NCBI GenBank assembly: GCA_032718565.1
Contig: JAVGVS010000008.1
Coordinates: 1,012,501-1,076,500, forward strand
From: Distichodus sexfasciatus
Taxonomy: Eukaryota > Chordata > Actinopteri > Characiformes > Distichodontidae
Direction of reading: 5' to 3'
Length of the DNA: 64,000 bases
Position numbers and translations under genes: made by a program. This document shows positions 52,901 to 63,833 of this stretch, in pieces; position 1 is the first letter of the stretch; each line of letters opens with the position of its first letter. The notes under the pieces were generated by a model. It was given only the letters and a program-made list of their open reading frames with translations. It was not told the origin of the DNA and searched no databases.

Positions 52901-55900
52901 TTGTTGAAAATCCCGTCTCTGAAGATCAAGAGCAGTCTGAGGAAGGAGACTTTTGAGGCTAATTTGAAGACGGAATGTGAGCTCTGGAGCCTGATGGTTA
53001 AAGAGATGTGGGCCGGCAGAAGGATGGCTGATGACCATAAGGTGCTCTTTTGCTTCTTTGATCCAGGTTATATACTTGACCTCACTGTTATTTTTTGTGG
53101 TGCAAGTTTTACACTGAACTCCCAGTCCACATCCCCCAGCTCTGCTGTGTGTTTCGTGCCTAAGGCCCTGTGAGAAAGTGTCGTGTGACGGTGCTGTCTG
53201 TATTCAGAGGAAGGACGTTTCCATCAGCATGTCTGTATCCGCTGGTTCCTTTTATTATTTGAAATCTTAAATCCATCATCAGGAATGACACACACCCTGC
53301 TGCTTCCTCGCATGCCAGCCGGTGTTACCTCCATGGAAAAGTGATTCAAAATGGCACATTGATATGAGGATATTTTTAAATAATAGGCTTCTTCAGACTT
53401 TTTCTTGTACATTATGAAGATTTATTATAAAGTCTTATTGTATTTGAAAATAAAATTGAGTGATTATTTATCATTGTGAAAGCAACACAGCACACAGAGC
53501 ATTACAACCAAATGTGACTCTGCATTTGACCCATCCGTGAAGGAGTGGTGGGCAGCTGACAAGGGCAGCGGCCAGGGAGCAGAGCTTGGTCATGAGTACC
53601 TCAGTGGTACCTTTACCGGTCCGGGATTCGAACCGACGACCTTCCGATCACGGGGCGAACTCCTTTACCGTTCCACTACCGACTATTTTATTTAGTTGCT
53701 TTGGCTGTGCTTTGACACTATGAAGCGCTGTGCATGTTTTCTCCTCCAGGATCCTCAGCACATGCAGCAGGCGTTGACTAACGTTCTCCTGATGGACGCG
53801 GCTGTGGGATGCCTTCAGTCACCAAAGGCCATAACAGCTGCAAGCAGACTGGCCTACTACGATAAGATGAAGGAGGAGGGTATGTCCAGGTCTTCTGATC
53901 TTTAATAGCAACGTAGGATCTGCGTGCGGCAGTGCAGGAAATATCCAGTCTGCGCAGAGTGGTGTTCCGCGAGGACTGGGATTGGGAAACGCTGTCCTAG
54001 CGCATGCACGTTCTGTAACGGAAGTGGAAGAAAGCAAGCGCGGAGAGAGAGAGAGAGAGAGAGAGACGTGAAGATCCACGCGATTTCCAGAGACATTCAT
54101 TGGAAATGAAAGCGGACGACTTGGTTTCCAAGAAAAACAGTACTGCCCCTGTTATTCTGTGCACAAAATCAGAAGTAAATGTGTAAACGGACATAAATGA
54201 CGTTCTTCACGATGTAAACGTGCCGTGTGGGTGCTCGCGAGTCTCACGTGGAACACCGTCACCTGAAAAACACTCCAGTTCAGTCAAATCCTTCCCGTTT
54301 ATTACAGACAAAACTCATATTTTAGCTGATAAATATTAAGCAACTCGCAATACAGCTATTTATTTGATATTTTCAGTCTTTATTCTTGACGTACGTCCAT
54401 CGCATTATTGTCATGCGTGGGGGATTGTGGGAAATGTCGTTCTCCCCCAGAAAGAGAGAGAATATATGGAGATATATATTGTGTATTGTGATGTAGCTTA
54501 GGCCATATCGCCCAGCCATACTTGGAAATTTGGTTTGTTTCAATACGGCTTTACTGCCCTAAAGCTCTACTGTTTTCCCCTTAGTGCCTATGATTGTACC
54601 TAAAACCACAGTTGAGGCTCTGAAGCACAGGATCAACCCGTCGCTCTGCATGACCTCACCACAGTGTGTAGACATCCTACTGTACACACCAGGTTTGAAC
54701 ACGTATTCTGGTTAATCCACTTTGAGGGTTTTTACACAAAAGCAAACTCTTTAAAACTCCTTACTGCATAAATGTAGAATAAATCAGTCATGAAGAAGCA
54801 CTCACAGCCGTCCAGGACTCTACATTATAAAGCTCAAGATAATCTGGGGTTTGGGTTGGCTCATGACTTATTTGCAGTGTGCTTAATGTTGCCGTCGTTT
54901 AGTAGATCTCTGTCACTGATGTCTGCCTTCACTCCCAGGTCAGTATTATTGCTCAGAAAGTGATCTGGACGGTACCCCTAAGCTTTGGTGTGCTCTTGGC
55001 CATGGCACTGTTGTGGTGTTCGACGCTGCCACGTGGTCCATGCAACATAACTGCATCCAAGTAGGAAACAAAAAACTGGTGAGATAATTATTAAAAGCTA
55101 TCACTTAGTGAGCGTGTCACTTGGTGCTTTAAGAGTTAAAATCAGGTATTTCCAGGACTATTTTTTTAATCAACTGTATGCACATCAGCATCTACAGGTG
55201 GTCCCCGACTTACGATGGAGATGCGTTCCGATAACCCCATCCTAACTTGAAAATATTGTACGTCGAGGCGTACTACAGTACCAGCAGTCACTACCTCTAC
55301 CAGCATGAGACATACTTACATCGTTTATAAGACGTGCCTTTTTTCACTAAAATTGGTCTTTAAAACACCAAAAACACACTCCAACACCAAGACAACCGAA
55401 CTCTGTCGATCGCTGGCGAGAGTGAGTGTTTATCTGTCGTTGTGAACACACCACGTGCACCACAACCAAACGTGACCTCTGCCTTTGACCCATCTGTGAA
55501 GGAGCAGTGGGCAGCTAACAAAGGCAGCGCCCAGGGAGCAGTGCTTGGGGACGGTACCTTGCTCATGAGTACCTCGGTGGTCCTGGATTCAAAGCTGCGA
55601 CCGCCAGATCACGGGGCGAACATCCTACCGTTACGCCACCAGCTGCCCAACTGTGAGGCATCTCACAAGGCGGGAGATACGTACGTACATCCCAGCGGCG
55701 TCCTAACGTATTGTTCTGCATACGCTGCTAGGTTTGCCTGCCGTGCAAAACTTCAAATATTTTTCAATTTTGTAATACCGCTGTCGTCATCGTAAGATCG
55801 AAAAATCAACCTTAACTTACGATGCTCAGACTTATCGTAACTCAGGGACCATCTGTATAATTCTATCAGCGAACACTCTTTACATTGATTAATGGAACTA

Positions 55901-58900
55901 ATTGGCAAAAGAGCATGATTTAGTTACTCATTAAAAACTGTTTAAAAGGTTACATTCAGTGGCAGTTGATTTATTATGTTTGAATCTTTTTTAAAGCTAT
56001 AAAATATGTTTTCGAGGCTGTTCTCGGTGAAGCAGAAAGACTATTCCATTTCCTACCTCCTGCAGGAGTTGAAAAGTTTGTCATGTTTTGTTATGTCTTT
56101 TAGTCTCAGTCTTAGTTGATCTTAGAATGTGTTGGTTTTCTTTTGTAGTAGTAACAAGTTCAAACTCGTGTGTTGTGTAGTTTATTACGTAACCTCTGTC
56201 TTCAGCGCAATAGGACGGCTCTGGTTTCAGTTCTTGACTTTGTCATATTCACAGCGCCACCTTGTGGTTGCCTTTTTCGCTTTAGTCTTTATTTTTAAAG
56301 GCTAAACTTCTGAAAGCAGGACTTGGCACGTGTCGTAAGGAGATATGTTCTGACTTTTTCATATTTGTGCTCAGAATTGCATGCTGGGATTGGACCAGGA
56401 GCAGGTGTGGATTGGCTCTCAGGACTCTGTGATTTACATAATCAACACCCGCAGCATGTCGTGTCATAAGCAGCTGACCGAGCACCGGACTGAGGTCACA
56501 CACTTTGCCCTGGAGGAGCAGACCCGCAGGTTCAGGTGACTGATAATGCAACTGCATGACCCGACAAGCCTCTTAAAGATATTGCTGTACTTGTGTGTCC
56601 AAAAACACACATGCATACATTTATTCACTCATTGTCTGAACCGTTTAATCCCAACTGCGGTCGCGGGGAGCTTGCGGGAGCAAGGCGGGGGACAACCCTG
56701 GGCAGGCGCCAACACAGCTCAGGGCACACACACACTCACACAATCACATCTTACAGGGCCAGTTTAGAGTCAACCTAATTTGCATGCTTTTGGACTGTGG
56801 GAGGAAACCGGAGCACCCGGAGGAAACCCACCCACGAACACGGCGAGAGCATGCAAACTCCATGTAGAGAGGCCCTACGGCCCACCCGGGGCTCGAATCC
56901 AGGACCTTCTCGCTGTGAGGCAGCAGCGCTGACCACTGCGCCACCGGACATGCATATAGTCTTCTTTAAATTTGCACAACGTATAAAGCATTTTCTGTAC
57001 CATGAAGCCCTTTAGAATGAGATTTTTGATTTGTCACATACACACACCAAGTATAACTTTAATACAGTGTGTCCTGAGAAAGTTAACAACCCAATAAATT
57101 AAGAGAAATAAAAGCTTAATCTAAAGGGATTGAACTATAAAGCAAAGAAATATCCCCAAAATCAACATTACTACTGTAAACAGTGTTTAATAGAATATCT
57201 GTGTAGTGTAAGGTGCTGATTTATAGGTGGGTACCTTTCTAACAGCAACTAATAATTTATAAATCTACTCTCCAAGTGGAAACAGCACCTATCAAGATTT
57301 GAAAGTGTGGACTTACTGATACACTACCAGTCAAAAGTTTGAACACACCTTCCCATTCAATGTTTTTTCTTTATTTTCATTACTATTTACATTGTAGATT
57401 CTCACTAAAGGCATCAAAACTATGAATGAACTGTGTAAGGGCTATTTGACCAAGAAGGAGAGTGATGGAGTGCTGCGCCAGATGGCCTGGCCTCCACAGT
57501 CACCTGACCAAACCCAGTCGAGATGGTTTGGGATGAGATGGACCGCAGAATGAAGGCAAAAGGGCCAATAAGTGCTCAGCATTTCTGGGAACTCCTTCAA
57601 GACTGTTAGAAAACCATTTCAGGTGACTACCTCATGAAGCTCATCGAGAGAATGCCAAGAGTGTGCAAAGCAGTGATCAAAGCAAAGGGTGGTTATTTGC
57701 AAGAATCTAAGATATAAAACATGTTCTGGGTTATTTCATACTTTTTGTTTACTACAGAATTCCATATGTGTTCATTCATAGTGCCTTCAGTGAGAATCTA
57801 CAATGTAAATAGTCATGATAATAAAGAATAAAACATTGAATGGGAAGGTGTGTCCAAACTTTTGACTGGTAGTGTATATTCTCCTTAAATTTAGTTTATA
57901 TCTAGGAAGGTTTCTGCTGTGTCTTGTGAGGTTTGTCTGTCCTCAGCAGATGGCAGTATTGGATTTTTTATTTGTCCCGGCTTCAGGTATGAGCTGATGT
58001 GTGTCTCGTCTTTTCCCAGCCATGCTCAGGTGTATTCCTGCAGCATTGATGGTTTGGTGATCGTTTGGGACGTTGCCACTCTGAAGGTGAAGAAACAGTT
58101 TCGTTTGGACTGTACAGGTTTAATGTTCATTCATGTTTACAGCGGATCATTATGGTGTGGTACGTTATCACTATGAATGTTTTTTACCTGTTATAGGCTA
58201 TATTTTAGAATATCGAATACAGTGGTACCTTGACTTACAAGTGTCCTAACTAACGAGTTTTTCGAGACGGACATTTTTTTGCTTTGAGTTGAGAGCTAAA
58301 ATCCGGGTTACGAGCCAGCTGGGCGTGCCACAGCGCTATCTAATGACACTTGCCTAACTCATTTCAGAAACATGCTGAAAGGGAGGATGAAACAGACCAC
58401 ACTGGACAGGTTTTTATCGAAACCCCCTGCAGATGAAAGGGAGGAAAGCGTGGCGACACGGGCAAAAATCAGACAATAAGATTCAGTTATTCAGCTCAGC
58501 CTTTCTCCTCCACCTCCGTCAGCATCGTCACGTCGTCTAATCTCCAAGACAAATGCTGCACATTATACTTAATAAAACCAGTTTATTGCAGTACATTCTA
58601 TTGTATGGTGTTTTTATACAATATTCGTTATTTATAAGACATTTTTCTTATTTAAAAACTTGTAACAAAAAATGTGGGTTTTTTTGGTGGGTCCGGAATG
58701 GATTAATGCCATTTCAGTTCATTTCAATGGGGAAAGTTGATTTGAGTTACGAGCTCCACCACGGAACGAATTAAACTCGTGAGTCAAGGCACCACTGTAT
58801 ATACTTTGACTTACTTTAAAATGATGATTGATAACAACAATAATACTGTGTAGCACACACGATGACTGTATAAACTCTTGCAGTGTCTTAAATCCGATCC

Positions 58901-61009
58901 AGATTAGGAGTGAACCTCCTATCGGCTCTGTGTGTATTTTAGGTGCCAAAGACTGTATCATGGAACTGAGGAAGACTGGAGTGCCTCTTCGCAAGGTCCT
59001 TATTCCGGAAATTATGATGAGCACAGAGACGAAGTTTAGCTGCTTCTTGCTGCTAGAAAAGGTTTGTGTGATCTTTATGGCTAAACACACACCCAGAAAC
59101 ATCTTAAGGCTTAAACCACATTTTGCTGTTAATTAGCTCCTGATGACGCAAGACGTAAATTTGATCTTTAAGAAGCCGCAGGATCGGGTTCCAAGTGATT
59201 TTTGCATTTTTATTGCTCCAAAATGAATGTTTTTCTCACCTATCTGCCATATTGTGATCTTCTACACTGAACATTTGACGCAGTAAAGATCATTTAAGAA
59301 ACACATGACACATAAACATAATATATAATGTTTATAATTATTATTATTATAAGAAGGTTTTAGAGTATATATGAAGCTTTATATGCCTCAGCCAATTTAA
59401 CACAGCTAATGCTCCACTTGTTTCACACGGACGCTTATTAATGATGCGTTTTCAGAAGCGAGATCAAGACAAGACCTGATCCCTCCGATGTGAATATGTG
59501 AAAGGATTTGTGAGATATTCCGTGCCCAGAAACAGAAGTAAATGCGTAAGAACGCATAAATGACATTTTTTTAGCGACGTAAATGCGTGCTGTTTGTGAG
59601 CGGCCGCGTGAGCGCCATTACTCGCTAAAACGCTCCAGTTCGGTTAAAACGTCCCCTTTATTACAGACTAAACGCGTACTTGAGCTGATAAATAACCACA
59701 ACAACCAGCATTCTACTCACAATACAGCCGTTAATTGAGATTTTCCCATAGATTTTCCATAGTTTATTCCGGAACGGGAACGTGCGCCCAGTTCTTTTTT
59801 TGTGTTGCGGCTCCGAGGGGTGCACGAGGGATTGTGGGAAATGTAGTTCTCCTCCAGAAAGGCCAAAAGCAGCTCATTTAATAGGCCAAATTGGTTAAAA
59901 ATGACCCAAAACTTAAGTATTTCTTAATTTTCAGTTGTTTAGAGATTTTCAATTTTATAATGTTATGGTGTTATCAATAGGAAAGAAGAAATCTAGAACA
60001 TTTATCAAAAAAATCTATATTCTGATGGATACCAAATGGATAAATAAGTGTTTCCGCAATAGAATGTATAATTATTAAACAGACAATGTTCTTACTATTT
60101 CTAATAGTTTTGTCTACAGTTTCAGCACTTTACATTTTACATAAAGCTTAAAAACTAAACATTTCTACAGGCACGAGTCAATTTTCATCAGAAATGTGCT
60201 GATTTCATAACTGTGTCAGCATTTACACATCAAACTATGACAAATTTGATTAGTGCAGGACGTCCTGACCACAACAACGTAAAGCGTTTATGGCTAACTT
60301 CTACCCACACACTAGAATAAGCCTAAAAACAAATATATTGTCTTTTTCTGTTTTTTAAAAAAGAATTTATCTGCTTGCTTGATTAATTGGATAATATATA
60401 TCATGGTCGTACATGCGTTGTGTGACTGAAGAGTCACAGTTCTTGGACGTCATGCTGTTTTTGAACTTCCGTCAGTCATATAGTAACGTAATTAAAGTTC
60501 GCAAAATTTTACCAGACCAGAGTGTCTGTCCCCTCCGTCTTACCTTCTATTTCAAGTCTGGCTCTTCCTTATATTTCTCAGAGACGGGAAATTTGGAGCA
60601 GCTTCGTGGATTCTGCAGAGGTGTGTGTGTGCGACCTAACGGACCTGACTGCTCCGCCCAAAAAAATCACACTTCCAGAGTGCTCTGGTCTGACCTGCAT
60701 GATCAAGGTTAAGGACCAGGTGTGTATATGAGACGTCTAAGTGACGGAACAGCTTTGTTTGAGGATTATTGTTAATCATTTTTCCTCCCTTTCCATGCTC
60801 AGGTCTGGGTGGGCTGCCACACCGTCGGTCCTGGTGCAAGCAGTGTGAGGGGGAAAATCTTTGTTCTGGACGCAGAGAGCCTCAGTGTGGAGAAGGAACT
60901 GCAGGCTCACACAGACAGGGTTCAGACTCTTTGCTCTGCCGAGGATCGCTACGTTCTCAGCGGCTCGGCTAAGCACGATGGTAAAATTGCCATTTGGAAA
61001 GTGGAGTAG
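39880..61009 (+). CDS. dennd3: dennd3, DENN domain-containing protein 3
   Basis: Complete coding region, 23 exons, 1275 aa: 39880-39963, 40939-41215, 42049-42164, 42525-42637, 42799-42910, 43123-43242, 43464-43682, 44704-44810, 45556-45711, 45808-45904, 45996-46099, 47009-47235, 47446-47967, 50933-51192, 52871-53041, 53750-53879, 54585-54692, 54939-55078, 56375-56535, 58020-58159, 58943-59061, 60582-60719, 60803-61009; all phases agree. DENND3 is a guanine nucleotide exchange factor for Rab12 in endosome/autophagy traffic. Seen: uDENN part (exons 2-5), cDENN (exons 6-7, IDLDLHLPFLCFRPE, TEQRLVFFSSDW, about 235-347), dDENN (exons 8-11, DHLNYEHRVFN), linker (exons 12-14, KIAMTQKRLFLLTEGRPGY), then a WD40-type C-terminus (exons 17-23, ending CSAEDRYVLSGS...GKIAIWK). 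Similar in length to the human protein. The start follows an acceptor 7 nt upstream and matches the human N-terminus (GLLEAC). Confidence 0.95.
42229..42372 (-). repeat. Partial tRNA-derived SINE (family 2)
   Basis: Shows gagcagtgcttggggatg and the reverse tRNA-like head (gaccatctgatcatggggcg). It is in dennd3 intron 3. A truncated family-3 SINE is at about 41801-41870 in intron 2. Confidence 0.6.
43690..43980. repeat. (ATCC)n/(ATCT)n microsatellite
   Basis: Tetranucleotide array beginning about 10 bp after the exon 7 donor of dennd3, with a pure (ATCT)n run at about 43917-43977. The open frames across it are artefacts of the repeat. Confidence 0.9.
45203..45525. repeat. Dispersed repeat, copy 2 (tgtggggacc family)
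   Basis: Second copy of the block set seen at 16213-16550, ending in a (GT)n tract just upstream of the acceptor of dennd3 exon 9. Confidence 0.6.
46120..46858. mobile_element. hAT-like MITE (739 bp)
   Basis: Ends TAGGGATGCACAATAATATCG-like at the left and cgtgcatcccta at the right, inverted. Ends also carry atatcgg / tcggcattggccaataatt motifs. The outermost bases match the ends of the intact hAT at 61197. No clear 8-bp duplication and no transposase frame. It is in dennd3 intron 11. Confidence 0.65.
48160..49165. repeat. Minisatellite of about 44 bp, interrupted
   Basis: Units such as cacaagggggcgtctcc plus ttaatttggcctttccctat are repeated about six times at 48160-48395 and four to five times at 48970-49165 with variation. 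The array is split by the element at 48399-48966. It is in dennd3 intron 13. Confidence 0.85.
48399..48966. mobile_element. Inverted-repeat element inside the minisatellite
   Basis: The left end ctgcgtccgaaattgcatac and right end gtatgcgatttcggacgcag are near-perfect inverted repeats. Internal blocks repeat the theme (aattcggacatactactc, gaattcggacgtactac). It has no recognised coding capacity and no clear target duplication. Confidence 0.75.
50333..50785 (-). mobile_element. Truncated reverse copy of the CGGBP1-like hAT element
   Basis: Starts tagggccctatgaaatccg and matches, in reverse complement, 33164-33627, including the segment coding for the zinc-finger block. The 5' part and the other terminus are missing. 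It is in dennd3 intron 13. Confidence 0.7.
51390..52198. mobile_element. Inverted-repeat element of 809 bp
   Basis: The left end AATAGCCAAGTTTCCATCCA and right end TGGATGGAAACCTGGCTATT are inverted; flanks agtc and gtcgc suggest a possible 3-bp duplication gtc. The interior has more inverted words (tttatcgacaaaa, attttatcgataat) and a 72-codon frame at 51847-52065 (residues include RPRNKTFWEEVGETPKKS) of unknown relationship. A related fragment lies reversed at about 1860-2000. It is in dennd3 intron 14. Confidence 0.7.
53458..53682 (-). repeat. tRNA-derived SINE (family 2)
   Basis: Well-preserved copy: accaaatgtgactctgcatt and gcagagcttggtcatgagta, with the reverse tRNA-like head containing gggattcgaaccgacgac. 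It lies immediately upstream of dennd3 exon 16. Confidence 0.8.
53926..54522. mobile_element. hAT-like relict sharing the 31819 interior
   Basis: The right end ccatatcgcccagcc matches the ends of the elements at 1522 and 32480. Interior blocks (gtttattacagacaaaact, agctgataaatattaag) match 31819-32479 and 59440-59860. It includes (GA)n at 54042-54066. It is in dennd3 intron 16. Confidence 0.5.
55193..55857. mobile_element. Tigger-like MITE with a SINE inside
   Basis: The element runs 55195-55855 between TA dinucleotides. The left end caggtggtccccgacttacg and right end cgtaactcagggaccatctg are inverted. A family-2 SINE (about 55420-55650, reverse) has inserted in its centre. TA duplication and end sequence fit the Tc1/mariner Tigger/pogo group. 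It is in dennd3 intron 18. Confidence 0.75.
56618..56945 (-). repeat. tRNA-derived SINE (family 1)
   Basis: Reverse copy. The left end cattgtctgaaccgtttaat is the SINE 3' region, and the right end holds the tRNA-like head (ggctcgaatccaggacctt, aggcagcagcgctgaccact). It is in dennd3 intron 19. Confidence 0.85.
57320..57876. mobile_element. Deleted Tc1-like element, copy 2
   Basis: Same family and deletion structure as 8053-8615, with the same ends (tacactaccagtcaaaagtt and actggtagtgta) and the same transposase C-terminal relict. It is in dennd3 intron 19. Confidence 0.8.
58218..58799. mobile_element. Tigger-like MITE with TA target duplication
   Basis: The element runs 58220-58797 with TA on both sides. 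The left end cagtggtaccttgacttaca and right end gagtcaaggcaccactg are inverted. A short relict reading KQTTLDRFLSKPPADEREE (about 58390-58450) resembles the C-terminal tail of Tigger transposases. It is in dennd3 intron 20. Confidence 0.75.
59400..59870. repeat. Relict related to the 31819/53926 elements
   Basis: Shares ccctttattacagactaaac, agctgataaataaccacaac and ttgtgggaaatgtagttctc with the other copies; termini are not recognised. The remainder of dennd3 intron 21 (to 60581) is AT-rich, with nothing identified. Confidence 0.45.
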
Positions 61010-61188
61010 AGGAGTAGCGTGAGGCCCGGAGGTGCTGCGGGTGGAAAAGAACAAAAGAAAGCCATCTCACAGACTTCGCATTGACAGTTTGGATTTTTAT
61101 TTTGTAATGCCTTATTAGTAAGCAATACTACTTTAACCCTGAAAGCAGAAACAAATGTTGATTTGTTAGTAAGATAATGCAGGGTGAT

Positions 61189-63833
61189 GTATAGATTAGG
61201 GATGCACCGAATCCAGATTTTTGGGGTTCGGCCGAATACCGAATCCACTGTTTAAGATTCGGCCGAATCCGAAACCGAATACCGAATCCTACTCCTATCC
61301 TTTTTTCATTAACACAGTAAAACACATTAATGAAGTAAACAACGTCCACAGCAGTGTATTTTTATTTCATTTTATTTTATTTATTTTATAAACTGAAAAA
61401 ATAAAAAATAAAAAAAATAAAAGAATAAAAAAAGAATAAGCAGCAACATTATGCCAGGATGACAAGTGGGAAAAACTATTTTGACAATTACCTATGCTTA
61501 CCCAAGTTCAAACCAAAACCTGTCAATAAAAGTGCAACAATGCAAAGAAAAGTGTTTTTCTTTTTTTAAATCAGAATATGTTTGGTGACTTAACTGAAAT
61601 TAATGTTATTGAACATTTACTCAATAGGCTAAACATGGATAGTAGGGCTGTTTAGTTTTCGTTTATAACAGTAGGCTACGATTAGAACAGTAGCCAAATA
61701 AAACGAAAAATATTACGGAAGATCACACACATCTTCTAACCTTTCACATTAAATGAGAGTTTCCTTTCAAAAAGACAAGACGCTCGGCATTAACAGGTGA
61801 CAGCCGGTTGCGAGTGTGGGAACGAATGTCCCCAGCAGTACTGAAAAGTCTTTCACTGGGCACAGAGGTCGGTGGCGCACAGAGGTAGATCTTTGCCGTT
61901 TTTGCCAGCAGTGGAAAACGCTGCTGGTTTGTCTTCCACCACAGAAGAGGATCCTCTCTAAGAGGAATCAAAGGCTCACCGAAAAAAACGCTTATCTCCA
62001 CGTCAGCACCCGATGTGACTGCCTCTGTATTGCTACGGTACAGATCGTCCCAGCCACTCCAGATTCCTGAACAGTGTCGTTTAGTGCGAACTGTCAGGCC
62101 GTGTTCCTCCTCAGGCTGTTCAGTTGAAGTAGTAGGCCTAGCAGATGCGTCGTGATCGGATTCAGATAAACGGGAAACGGCCTCCTGCACAAGCAACTTT
62201 GATCGACACTGTTCTGTGTCACTCCCCCAAAATTTCGTTTTATATCTGGGATCCAGACTTGTTGCCACAACTAAGTGGCTATTCTGCTCGCTTCCCTCAA
62301 ATCTATCCTGCAGAGATTTCAGCAAGCGGGTTTTCATCTGCTTTATTCCATGATCGTCTGTTTCGTTGTGGACATAGCGCTTCAACATCATCACAGCTGG
62401 CAGGACAGTGGATATGCATGCATTTTCTCCGCTTATTTCTCTAGTTAACTCCTCGAAGGGTTTGAGCACCTTGAGAACATCCTCCATCAGAGTCCACCTC
62501 TGTGCATGAATATGTTGCATACCATCTGTTTCGGACACGTAGATGTTTACGGCACGTTTTTGTTCTGTTAAACGATCGAACATCAGATATGTCGAATTCC
62601 ATCGTGTTGACACGTCCTGGATTAAATGGTGATTTGGCAGCCCCAACTCCTGCTGTAGAGCAGAAAGCCTTGATTGAGCACTTGAAGAGTGCTTAAAGTG
62701 ACCAACAGTTTTCCTGGACAGTGCGATCAGGTCAGAGACACTTTGTTGTGATAAAAGACTGTCGTGGATGCACAACTGGAGCGTGTGCGCAAAACAGCCA
62801 ACACTTGGAACTCCTGCCTCGGACATGGCTTTCCGCATGTTTGCAGCATTGTCCCTCAAGACCAGGTGACACTTGTTAGCAGGTATGTCCCACGCTTGGA
62901 TAATTTCTTGCAGTGCATCAGCAATGTTTAATGCGGTGTGTCTTCCATCAAATGCTTTACATTGAAGAATAGCATGTGTGCGCTTAAAATCATCATCAAT
63001 CCAATGTGAGGTAACACTGATGTAGGACTGTGTAGTGTACTCACAAGTCCATATGTCGCATGTAAATGCTAAAGCATGTGCTTCGGCAACGTGCACTTTT
63101 ATGCGGGAACTGATGGACTTGTGCATTTCAGGGATGATTTTGTCGGAAAAAAAGCGCCTGGAGGGGAGTTTGTAACGTGGCTCGAGCAGATGGAGTAGCT
63201 CGTTGAATCCAGTGTCTTCCACTATGCTATAGGGCTGCAAGTCAATGGCCATCATTTTTCCAATTGCTGCATGAATGGCTTTAGCTCGTGTGTGATCTGA
63301 GGACCACTGTTTGTTCGGTGTAGGGCTAGCAAAGCTAGTAATGGTCGTCTGGTTATCACACGTTTTTAGCCGTGACTGTCCAGCTGCCGTACCTGAAGTT
63401 GCTGCATTTTGGCTGCTGTCTGTAGATTCCTTCATGCACAACTCGTATTCTTTTGGATGTTTTAGACGCAAATGTTTTAACATCGGCGATGTTGTGTACT
63501 GCTTAGGGTCCTTGCCACCACGAGACAAATTGGCATTGCAAATTGAACATAAAGCTCGACTTGAATCGCCTTCTTTTGGTTGAAAGTACTGCCAAACAAA
63601 ACTTTTTTTGCTTACAAGTTCCATTTTCAGATTCTTACAGCCTACTACATTCGAACGGGTCCTATGTAAACACCTTCACGTAATCAACGGCCGTGTGACG
63701 TCGTAGTGCAAGTCTAGGGTTCGGTTTCGGTGGAAAATAAATCTAAGGTTCGGCCGAAACCGAACCCCGTCAAAAAGCCCAGGATTCGGAATCCGAATCC
63801 GAATCCTGGATTCGGTGCATCCCTAGTATAGAT
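61189..63833 (-). mobile_element. Complete hAT transposon with perfect TSD and intact transposase
   Basis: The element runs 61197-63825 (2629 bp), with the 8-bp target duplication gtatagat at 61189-61196 and 63826-63833. Terminal inverted repeats TAGGGATGCACCGAATCCAG are identical over 20 bp. Subterminal regions contain many copies of ttcggccgaa / gaatccgaat words on both sides, as expected for hAT transposase binding. It carries one long reading frame on the - strand (61744-63624). The A-rich strand segment 61390-61440 holds several AATAAA words on the + strand. Confidence 0.95.
61744..63624 (-). CDS. hAT transposase (BED zinc finger, ZBED-like)
   Basis: 626 codons without interruption. A BED-type finger is at residues 11-56 (W11, C26-x2-C29, H51-x4-H56). 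A hAT catalytic core follows, with blocks FTCDIWTCEYTTQSYISVTSH, CHLVLRDNAANMRKAM and GCFAHTLQLCIHDSLL (D residues of the RNase H-like fold in the first two) and WNSTYLMFDRL. The C-terminal hAT dimerisation region has WWKTNQQRFPLLAKTAKIYL and PSERLFSTAGDI. The enzyme would cut and paste the surrounding element. No stop, frameshift or missing block was noticed, so the copy may still be functional or recently inserted. The final acidic residue of the DDE triad was not assigned with certainty. Confidence 0.93.
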   Translation of the reverse strand: MELVSKKSFVWQYFQPKEGDSSRALCSICNANLSRGGKDPKQYTTSPMLKHLRLKHPKEYELCMKESTDSSQNAATSGTAAGQSRLKTCDNQTTITSFASPTPNKQWSSDHTRAKAIHAAIGKMMAIDLQPYSIVEDTGFNELLHLLEPRYKLPSRRFFSDKIIPEMHKSISSRIKVHVAEAHALAFTCDIWTCEYTTQSYISVTSHWIDDDFKRTHAILQCKAFDGRHTALNIADALQEIIQAWDIPANKCHLVLRDNAANMRKAMSEAGVPSVGCFAHTLQLCIHDSLLSQQSVSDLIALSRKTVGHFKHSSSAQSRLSALQQELGLPNHHLIQDVSTRWNSTYLMFDRLTEQKRAVNIYVSETDGMQHIHAQRWTLMEDVLKVLKPFEELTREISGENACISTVLPAVMMLKRYVHNETDDHGIKQMKTRLLKSLQDRFEGSEQNSHLVVATSLDPRYKTKFWGSDTEQCRSKLLVQEAVSRLSESDHDASARPTTSTEQPEEEHGLTVRTKRHCSGIWSGWDDLYRSNTEAVTSGADVEISVFFGEPLIPLREDPLLWWKTNQQRFPLLAKTAKIYLCAPPTSVPSERLFSTAGDIRSHTRNRLSPVNAERLVFLKGNSHLM

